From assembly GCF_000721495.1 (NCBI RefSeq), contig NZ_JOHY01000014.1, forward strand, positions 68,697 to 132,696: DNA of 64,000 nucleotides, in the 5' to 3' direction. The translations under genes were made by a program, and so were the position numbers. Origin of the DNA: Streptomyces sp. NRRL F-5123. Lineage in GTDB: Bacteria; Actinomycetota; Actinomycetes; Streptomycetales; Streptomycetaceae. The notes beneath the pieces are model-generated. The model was not told the origin of the DNA, ran no database searches, and saw only the letters and a list, made by a program, of their open reading frames with translations. Positions 58,222 through 64,000 of this stretch are shown here, piece after piece (the first letter of the stretch is position 1; each line of letters opens with the position of its first letter).

Positions 58222-59831
58222 GCACGACACGGCCTGCCGCCGCCATCAGGGCCGCCCTCACCGTGCCGCAACTGCTCGCGGCCCGCGCGGCCGCCGAACC
58301 GGACCACGCCGCCGTGACACAGGCCGCCGACACGCTCTCCCTGCGCGCCTGGCAGGCCCGTACGCAGGCAGTCGCCGCCGGGCTGCGGGCCGCGGGCGTG
58401 CGGCCCGGCGAGCGGGTCGGGCTGCTGTACGGGGCGCGGGACTGGATCTCGTACGCCTGCTCCTACACCGGCGTGCTCGCCGCCGGAGCCGTCGCCGTAC
58501 CCGTCTCCACCCGCACCGCACCGGCGGAAGCCGCGTACATGCTGGAGCACAGCGGTGCGACCGCGCTGCTGCACGGGCCCGGCGCCGAACGCTTCGACAC
58601 CCCCGTGCGGCTGCGCTGGGGCCCGCAGGACGTGGCCGCGCTGCCGGAGGCCGGGCGGGTCGAGGGCCCGCGGCCCGGCGACCCGGCGCAGATCCTCTAC
58701 ACCTCCGGCACCACCGGGCGGCCCAAGGGCGTCCTCGCCTCGCACGCCAACCTCACGTACGGCATGCGGCTCGACCCGCCGCTGCGGACCCTCGCTCACT
58801 CCCGGGTCTTCCTGCACGCCTTTCCGATCGGCACCAACGCCGCCCAGACCATGCTCTTCAACGCGCTCACCGCGCACCCCGGGATGCTGGTCACCGCGCG
58901 CTTCGCGCCCGACCCCTTCGCGCGGCTGATCGAGCAGCACCGGGTGGGCAGCGTCTTCGTCGTCCCGGCCATGGCGATCGAGCTGCTCGCCTCCGGGGCG
59001 CTGGAGCGGCACGACACCTCCGGCGTCGTGCTGTTCGGCTCCACCGCCGCCGCGCTGCCGCCCAGCGTGGCCACCGGGCTCGCGGCCGCGCTGCCCGGCG
59101 CGACGATCGTCAACTACTACACCTCCACCGAGGCCGCACCCACCCAGACCAGCATGATCTTCAGCCCGCAGCGCCCCGCGGCCATCGGCCTGGCCGCGGC
59201 GGGCGGCGCGCTGCGGGTGTGCGACGCGGACGGGCGGGCCTGCCCCGCCGGGGTGACCGGCGAGGTCTGGATGCGCAGCGCGGGCGGCGCGTCCCGCTCC
59301 TACCTCGACGACCCCGGCGCCACCGCGCAGGTCTTCCGGGGCGGTTGGACGCGGATGGGCGACATCGGCCACCTCGACGCCGACGGCTACCTCTTCCTCG
59401 TCGACCGGGAGAGCGACGTCATCAAGAGCGGCGCGGACAAGGTGTCGACGATCGCCGTCGAGGCGGCCCTGCACGAGCACCCGGACATCGTCGAGGCGGC
59501 CGTCCTCGGCCTGCCCGACCCCGTGCTCGGGCGGACCCCCGCCGCCGTGCTCGTCGCCACCCGCGAGCTGCGGCTCGCCGAGGTGCGCCGCTTCCTCGCC
59601 ACCCGGCTGGCCGCCCACGAGCAGCCGAGCCGCATCGCGCACGTCGGCGAGCTGCCGCGCAACGCGGGCGGCAAGGTCGTCAAGCACCGGCTGCGGGAGC
59701 TCTTCGAGCCCGTGGCGGCACCGGCACGCACGAGCGCGAGCACCGGCACCGGCACCGGCACCGGCACCGGTACGAACCCCGGCACGGACGCCGGCAACGG
59801 CACAGGAGAGGAAGCGGCGACACATGGCTGA
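58218..59831 (+). CDS. Acyl-AMP ligase / CoA ligase-like enzyme
   Basis: Encodes 537 residues of the ANL superfamily. QILYTSGTTGRPKGVLASHAN is the P-loop at about 158-178, YYTSTEAAPTQTSMIF the A5 region, GWTRMGDIGHLDADGYLFLVDRESDVIKSGADKVS the hinge (VDR), and NAGGKVVKHRL carries the C-terminal Lys. Lacking a carrier, it should activate a carboxylic acid and load it onto CoA or onto the free carrier protein at 62865. The C-terminus is a Thr-Gly repeat tail encoded by CACCGG hexamers. Start overlaps the preceding stop. Confidence 0.88.
   Translation: MSTTRPAAAIRAALTVPQLLAARAAAEPDHAAVTQAADTLSLRAWQARTQAVAAGLRAAGVRPGERVGLLYGARDWISYACSYTGVLAAGAVAVPVSTRTAPAEAAYMLEHSGATALLHGPGAERFDTPVRLRWGPQDVAALPEAGRVEGPRPGDPAQILYTSGTTGRPKGVLASHANLTYGMRLDPPLRTLAHSRVFLHAFPIGTNAAQTMLFNALTAHPGMLVTARFAPDPFARLIEQHRVGSVFVVPAMAIELLASGALERHDTSGVVLFGSTAAALPPSVATGLAAALPGATIVNYYTSTEAAPTQTSMIFSPQRPAAIGLAAAGGALRVCDADGRACPAGVTGEVWMRSAGGASRSYLDDPGATAQVFRGGWTRMGDIGHLDADGYLFLVDRESDVIKSGADKVSTIAVEAALHEHPDIVEAAVLGLPDPVLGRTPAAVLVATRELRLAEVRRFLATRLAAHEQPSRIAHVGELPRNAGGKVVKHRLRELFEPVAAPARTSASTGTGTGTGTGTNPGTDAGNGTGEEAATHG
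59741..59770 (+). repeat. Hexamer microsatellite (CACCGG)5
   Basis: Five exact tandem copies of CACCGG near the 3' end of the acyl ligase gene encode a Thr-Gly tail. The unit keeps the reading frame, so slippage would lengthen or shorten the tail without breaking the gene. Confidence 0.85.
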
Positions 59832-62800
59832 GGCAGCGACCGGCATCCCCATGACCCCCGCCCAGCAGGGGCTGTGGTTCGCCGAGCGGGCCATCGGGGC
59901 GTCGGCGGCGTACCTGGTCCCGGCGATCGTGACCGCGCCGGACGGCACCGGGTCCGCCGCCCTGGACGCGGCCTGGGCCGCGCTGGCCGGGCGGCACCCG
60001 CTGCTCGCCGCGACCGTCGCAGAGACGGACGGCGAACCGCTGCTGCACCCCGGCGCCCCCGCCCCGGTCGTGCACCGCACCGTCACCGCGGACCGGCTCA
60101 CCGGTGAGCTGGCCGCAGAACTCGCCACCGGCTTCGACTTCGCCGACACCGGCGGGAGCGCCGGGCCGTTCGCCCGCTGCGCGGTGCTGCACGTCGACGA
60201 CGGGCGCACCGTCGTCATGGCCGTCGCCCACCACCTCGTCCTGGACGGGCTCGGCCGCGACATCCTCGTCGCCGACCTCGGCGCCGCCGTGGGCGGCCGC
60301 GACCTCGGCACCGGCGACCTCGCAACCTTCGCCGCGCTCGCGCAGGCGCAGACCCGGCGCGTCGCCGGCGCCCTGCCCGCCGCGCGCGACTTCTGGTCGC
60401 GGCGGCCCGTACCGCCCGCCGACGCCGTCCTGCCGGGCCTCGCCGCCACGCCTGCCGCCGCCGAGCCCGCCACCCACCTCGACCTGGGCTGGACCCCGGA
60501 GCTGGACGCCGCCCTCGCCGCCGGGAAGGAGGCGCTGGGCGTCACCCGCTTCGAGGTGCTGCTCGCCGGGATCCACGCGCTGCTCACCCGCTACGGCAAC
60601 CCGCTGGTGTCGGTGGCCGTCGACGTGTCCACCCGCACCCCGGAGACCGCGGGCGAGATGGGCATGTGGGTCAGCGAACTGCCCGTCACCCGCGCCGCCG
60701 ACCCGCAGGCCTCCTTCGCCGAGCTGGCCCGCGCGGTGCGCGCCGAGGCCCGCGCCGTCTACGGCCACCGCGAGGTGCCCTTCGGCAGGGCGGTACCGCA
60801 CCTGCCCCCGCGGCTGGCGATGGCGCCCGTGTCGACCAGCTACATCCGGCTCGGCGCGGAGTCTGACGGCCAGGCGTCCGCCCCGGTGGACCGGCTGTTC
60901 GCCACCGCGACCGTCCGCGCCGCGATGCACCTGCACTTCATCGACACCCCCGGCGGCCTCACCGGGCGCGTCCACATCCCCACCCGGCTGCTGCCCGCCG
61001 CCGACGGCGAGCGCGCCGTCGCCCACTTCCGCACCCTGCTCGCCGCCGCTCTCGCCGACCCCGACCGCCCGATCGGCGACCTCGACCTGCTCCTGCCCGC
61101 CGAACGCGCCCTGCTGGCCCGGCTCGACGGCCCCGCCCGCCCGCGCCCGGCCACCACCGTCCTGGACCAGGTACGGGCCGCCGCTGCGGCCACGCCCGAC
61201 GCGATCGCCGTGACCGGCGGCGGCAGCGACGACCTGACGTACGGCCAACTCGTCGCCGCCGCACACCGCGTGGGCCACGGGCTGCGCCGCCGCGGCATCG
61301 GCGCCGGTGACGTGGTCGGGCTGTGCGCGCACCGCGGCACCGAGCTCGTCGCGGGCCTGCTCGGTATCCTCGCCGCCGGCGCCGCCTACCTCCCGCTGGA
61401 CCCCGCCCTGCCCCCGGCCCGGCTGGACTTCATCGCCGCCGACGCGGGCGCGAAGCTGGTCCTCGGCCACGCCGACGCCCTGCCCGGCGTCGCCGCGAGC
61501 CCCGCGGAACCGCTGCCGCTGGACGGCCTGGCCGCCTTCGCGGGCGAGCCGGACTCGGCGCCCGCCGCCACCGACCCGGACGGGCTCGCGTACGTCATCT
61601 ACACCTCCGGCTCCACCGGCAGCCCCAAGGGCGTCGAGGTCGGCCACGCCGCGCTCGCCAACCTCGTCGCCGCCATCGGCGAGCTGATCGGCGCCGGGCC
61701 GGCCGACCGCTGGCTGCACCTGACCAGCCTGTCCTTCGACATCAGCGGCCTGGAGCTGTTCGCGCCGCTCACCACCGGCGGCCGGGTCGTGGTCGCCGCC
61801 GACGCCGCCGTACGCGAGGGCGCCGCGCTCGCCCGGCTGATCGCGGACGCCGGGATCACCCATGTGCAGGCCACCCCGTCCGGCTGGCAGCTGCTGCTGG
61901 ACGCCGGCTGGACGGGCGCCCCGGTCACCGCCCTGTGCGGCGGCGAGGCGCTGCCGCTGCCACTGGCCCGCAGGCTGCGCCCGCTCGTCGGACGCCTGGT
62001 CAACGTCTACGGCCCGACCGAGACCACCATCTGGTCCACCGCCGACGACGTCCCCGCCGACCCCGGCCGGATCACCCTCGGCGGCCCGCTCGCCAACACC
62101 GCGCTGCGCGTCGTGGACGACCGGCTCCACCCCGTACCGCCCGGCGTCCCCGGCGAGCTGTGCATCGGCGGTGCCGGACTGGCCCGCGGCTACCGCGGCC
62201 GGCCCGACCTCACCGCCGAGCGCTTCGTCACCGGCCCGGACGGCGGGCGCTGGTACCGCACGGGCGACCGCGCCGTCCTCGGGCCCGACGGGCGGCCGGA
62301 GTTCCTGGGCCGCTGGGACGACCAGATCAAGCTGCGCGGCCACCGCATCGAGCTCGGCGAGATCGAGCGCGTGCTGCTGGACGCGCCCGGTGTCGCGCAG
62401 GCCGCGGTCGCCGTCCACGGCGGCGAGCTGGCGGCCTACCTCGTCGGCGGCGCCGACCACACCGCGGTGCGGGCCCACGCCGCCGAGCGGCTGCCGCGCT
62501 ACATGATCCCGCGCGACCTCGTCGGGCTGGACGCGCTGCCGCTCACCTTCAACGGCAAGCTCGACCGGTCCGCCCTGCCCGCCCCGCAGGAGCCGGACGG
62601 CGCGCCCGCCGAGGCGGCCCCCGCCGGCGGCGCGGACCTGACCGCGGTCGTGACGGACATCTGGCGCGAGGTGCTGCGGGTGGAGGCGATCGGCCCGGAC
62701 ACGACCCTCTTCGACCTGGGCGGGCACTCGCTGACGATCATGCAGATCATCGCCCGGGTCCGCGACCGCCTCGGCGTCGAGGTGCCCTTCGACGCCTTCT

Positions 62801-62868
62801 TCGACACCCCCACCGTCGAGGGGGTCGTCGCCACCGTCGACGAACTGCTGCAGGAGGAGAGCGCGTGA
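59824..62868 (+). CDS. NRPS module: condensation-adenylation-carrier
   Basis: Encodes 1014 residues. C domain about 8-430: MTPAQQGLWFAERAIGASAA, and AHHLVLDG with H136-H137 and D141. A domain about 445-865: YVIYTSGSTGSPKGV from 590, LSFDISGLELFAPL, YGPTETTIW at 729, RWYRTGDRAVLG, FNGKLDRSALP with the catalytic Lys. Carrier: FDLGGHSLTIM with Ser969. Specificity positions read by eye as D-I-L-A-L-G-V-I-W, close to the glycine-type code D-I-L-Q-L-G-L-I-W (inference). No TE domain, so chain release is by another enzyme beyond or in trans. Confidence 0.92.
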   Translation: MAEAATGIPMTPAQQGLWFAERAIGASAAYLVPAIVTAPDGTGSAALDAAWAALAGRHPLLAATVAETDGEPLLHPGAPAPVVHRTVTADRLTGELAAELATGFDFADTGGSAGPFARCAVLHVDDGRTVVMAVAHHLVLDGLGRDILVADLGAAVGGRDLGTGDLATFAALAQAQTRRVAGALPAARDFWSRRPVPPADAVLPGLAATPAAAEPATHLDLGWTPELDAALAAGKEALGVTRFEVLLAGIHALLTRYGNPLVSVAVDVSTRTPETAGEMGMWVSELPVTRAADPQASFAELARAVRAEARAVYGHREVPFGRAVPHLPPRLAMAPVSTSYIRLGAESDGQASAPVDRLFATATVRAAMHLHFIDTPGGLTGRVHIPTRLLPAADGERAVAHFRTLLAAALADPDRPIGDLDLLLPAERALLARLDGPARPRPATTVLDQVRAAAAATPDAIAVTGGGSDDLTYGQLVAAAHRVGHGLRRRGIGAGDVVGLCAHRGTELVAGLLGILAAGAAYLPLDPALPPARLDFIAADAGAKLVLGHADALPGVAASPAEPLPLDGLAAFAGEPDSAPAATDPDGLAYVIYTSGSTGSPKGVEVGHAALANLVAAIGELIGAGPADRWLHLTSLSFDISGLELFAPLTTGGRVVVAADAAVREGAALARLIADAGITHVQATPSGWQLLLDAGWTGAPVTALCGGEALPLPLARRLRPLVGRLVNVYGPTETTIWSTADDVPADPGRITLGGPLANTALRVVDDRLHPVPPGVPGELCIGGAGLARGYRGRPDLTAERFVTGPDGGRWYRTGDRAVLGPDGRPEFLGRWDDQIKLRGHRIELGEIERVLLDAPGVAQAAVAVHGGELAAYLVGGADHTAVRAHAAERLPRYMIPRDLVGLDALPLTFNGKLDRSALPAPQEPDGAPAEAAPAGGADLTAVVTDIWREVLRVEAIGPDTTLFDLGGHSLTIMQIIARVRDRLGVEVPFDAFFDTPTVEGVVATVDELLQEESA

Positions 62869-63134
62869 CCGCCCCCGCCACACCCGATTCCGTACTCCAC
62901 CACGAGCTGGCCGGCCTCGTCGCCGAGGCCAGCGACGGGATGATCAGCGCCGCCGAGGCGCTGGAGGAGCCAGAGTCGCTGGGGCTGCTCGGCCTCACCT
63001 CGCTGGGCTTCGTCCGGCTGATCCAGGCCGTCGAGCTGCGCTACGGGGTCGCCGTCGGGACGGACGACGACCTGACCGCGCTGGACACCGTGCCCGCGCT
63101 CGCGGAGTACCTGCGGGCGCAGGGCGTCGCGTAA
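62865..63134 (+). CDS. Free acyl/peptidyl carrier protein
   Basis: Encodes 89 residues, a four-helix carrier protein. The modification site is in GLLGLTSLGFVRLIQAVELR, phosphopantetheine Ser46. The first helix is LAGLVAEASDGMISAAEALE and the last PALAEYLRAQGVA. It may receive the acyl group from the ligase at 58218 or an amino acid from one of the A domains. GTG at 62865 overlaps the second NRPS stop. A terminator follows. Confidence 0.88.
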   Translation: MTAPATPDSVLHHELAGLVAEASDGMISAAEALEEPESLGLLGLTSLGFVRLIQAVELRYGVAVGTDDDLTALDTVPALAEYLRAQGVA

Positions 63135-63146
63135 CGCACCGAAAGA

Positions 63147-63173
63147 CGGCTGCGCCCGGGCCGGGCGCAGCCG
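63147..63173 (+). terminator. Terminator after carrier protein gene
   Basis: CGGCTGCGCCC pairs with GGGCGCAGCCG across a five-base loop, 12 bases after the carrier stop. It separates the NRPS transcript from the reductase gene, which has its own RBS. Confidence 0.6.
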
Positions 63174-63208
63174 ACCGACCAGCCGGGAACGGCGAGAAGA
63201 GGCAGGCA

Positions 63209-64000
63209 GTGAAGGACATCGTCGACGCCGTCGTCTCCGGGCACACCGGCGCCCGGGAGATCGCCGCCCTCCGGCTGCCCGGCAGCTACCGGGCCGCGAC
63301 GCTGCACAGGAGCGAGGCCGGCATGTTCGAGGGCATGGCCACCGCGGACAAGGACCCCCGCAAGTCGATCCACCTGGACGAGGTACCGCTGCCAGAACTG
63401 GGCCCCGGCGAGGCCCTGGTGGCGGTCATGGCCTCGTCGGTCAACTACAACACCGTGTGGTCGTCGATCTTCGAGCCCGTACCGACCTTCGCCTTCCTGG
63501 AGCGCTACGGCCGTCGCGGGGACCTGGCCCGGCGGCACGACCTGCCTTACCACGTCATCGGCTCCGACCTCGCGGGTGTCGTCCTGCGCACCGGCCCCGG
63601 CGTGACGAGATGGCAGCCGGGCGACGACGTCGTGGCGCACTGCCTGAGCGTCGAGCTGGAGTCGGCCGACGGGCACGGCGACACCATGCTCGACCCCGAG
63701 CAGCGCATCTGGGGCTACGAGACCAACTTCGGCGGCCTGGCCGAGATCGCCCTGGTCAGGTCCAACCAGCTGATGCCCAAACCCGGCCACCTCACGTGGG
63801 AGGAGGCCGCCGCCCCCGGCCTGGTCAACTCCACCGCCTACCGGCAGCTGGTCTCCCGCAACGGCGCCGGGATGAAGCAGGGCGACAACGTCCTGATCTG
63901 GAAGGCGGCGATCTGCCGGGCGATGGGCGCCGAGGCCGTCATCGACCGCAGCGCCGAGGGCTACCGCTTCTGGCGCGACGAGCACACCCAGGACCCCAAG
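63209..64000 (+). CDS. ccrA: Crotonyl-CoA carboxylase/reductase, 5' part, cofactor loop missing
   Basis: The first 264 codons are in the window. KDIVDAVVSGHTGAREIAAL, MFEGMATADKDPRKSIHLDE, VMASSVNYNTVWSSIFEPV and TMLDPEQRIWGYETNFGGLA are unmistakable Ccr, which reductively carboxylates crotonyl-CoA to ethylmalonyl-CoA with NADPH and CO2. At W231 the text GDNVLIW joins directly to KAAICRAMGAEAVIDR. In known Ccr proteins about 29 residues, including the NADPH loop GASGGLGSY, lie between. The frame continues (FWRDEHTQDPK). GTG at 63209 follows AGAAGAGG. As it stands the enzyme should not bind NADPH normally. Confidence 0.85.
   Translation, partial: MKDIVDAVVSGHTGAREIAALRLPGSYRAATLHRSEAGMFEGMATADKDPRKSIHLDEVPLPELGPGEALVAVMASSVNYNTVWSSIFEPVPTFAFLERYGRRGDLARRHDLPYHVIGSDLAGVVLRTGPGVTRWQPGDDVVAHCLSVELESADGHGDTMLDPEQRIWGYETNFGGLAEIALVRSNQLMPKPGHLTWEEAAAPGLVNSTAYRQLVSRNGAGMKQGDNVLIWKAAICRAMGAEAVIDRSAEGYRFWRDEHTQDPK

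Noticed and set aside
54626..58333. 1235-codon minus-strand open frame opposite the first NRPS gene
   Set aside because: Low-complexity Gly/Val/Gln/His text without domains; codon third positions are wrong for this genome. Shadow of the NRPS.
59680..62883. 1067-codon minus-strand open frame opposite the second NRPS gene
   Set aside because: Same reasons: antisense shadow with no domain content.
1..64000. tRNA, rRNA, CRISPR, transposase or phage genes
   Set aside because: I looked for TTCGAATC-type T-loops, regularly spaced repeats, DDE or serine recombinase motifs and phage structural proteins, and found none.

Overview
The window is very GC-rich throughout, with strong G/C bias at third codon positions, frequent GTG starts, many NTGA stop/start overlaps and several leaderless promoters. 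Together with the gene content (F420-dependent oxidoreductase, eukaryote-type Ser/Thr kinase, DUF5709/DUF6479/DUF2267 proteins, crotonyl-CoA reductase, NRPS genes) this points to a Streptomyces or close streptomycete chromosome. No rRNA, tRNA, CRISPR array, insertion sequence or phage gene was seen.

Layout. 0-13 kb: end of an unrecognised gene, the proton-translocating transhydrogenase pntA-pntB, a Ser/Thr kinase, an editing-domain-less threonyl-tRNA synthetase behind a Thr-codon leader peptide and hairpin, a MarR/SDR divergent pair with three operator half-sites, a degenerate patch, a stand-alone condensation-domain protein, a DeoR regulator, a NudK-like Nudix hydrolase, a phosphodiesterase and an F420 oxidoreductase. 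13-25 kb: an XRE-cupin regulator divergent from a thioredoxin-reductase-like flavoprotein, a GH16-like protein, a VOC protein, a TetR module, cysteine-free ribosomal proteins L33 and L31, a hemerythrin protein, two acetyltransferases (one frameshifted), a TmrB-like ATPase, an MFS pump with a DJ-1/PfpI protein, and a CDF cation exporter. 26-31 kb: a compact Mrp-type antiporter operon of seven genes in the order E-F-G-(DUF4040)-B-C-D, followed by an MFS gene. 32-44 kb: a patchwork of stress-type genes (hemerythrin, DUF2267, DUF5709, three separate LigD-domain genes) mixed with at least four decayed genes: an FAD-linked oxidase, an Orn/Lys/Arg decarboxylase, a zinc alcohol dehydrogenase and an unidentified gene. 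44-49 kb: Nudix hydrolase, APH-like protein, YCII protein, a secreted beta-helix polysaccharide lyase with a DasR-like site upstream, and an MscS channel.

The last 15 kb (49.3 kb to the end) is the most interesting part: the left end of what looks like a biosynthetic gene cluster. Eleven same-strand genes, nearly all overlapping by 4 bases, encode a phosphoheptose-isomerase-like SIS protein, a putative sugar O-methyltransferase, a stand-alone condensation protein, a family 2 glycosyltransferase, a HAD phosphatase, a C-A-T NRPS, a 58-residue unknown, an acyl-AMP ligase, a second C-A-T NRPS and a free carrier protein; after a terminator comes a crotonyl-CoA carboxylase/reductase running off the window. 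The likely product is a glycosylated, possibly acylated, short peptide (inference). A perfect 14-bp palindrome identical to the CebR (cellobiose repressor) box covers the ribosome binding site of the first gene, and the reductase appears to lack its NADPH-binding glycine loop through a clean in-frame deletion.
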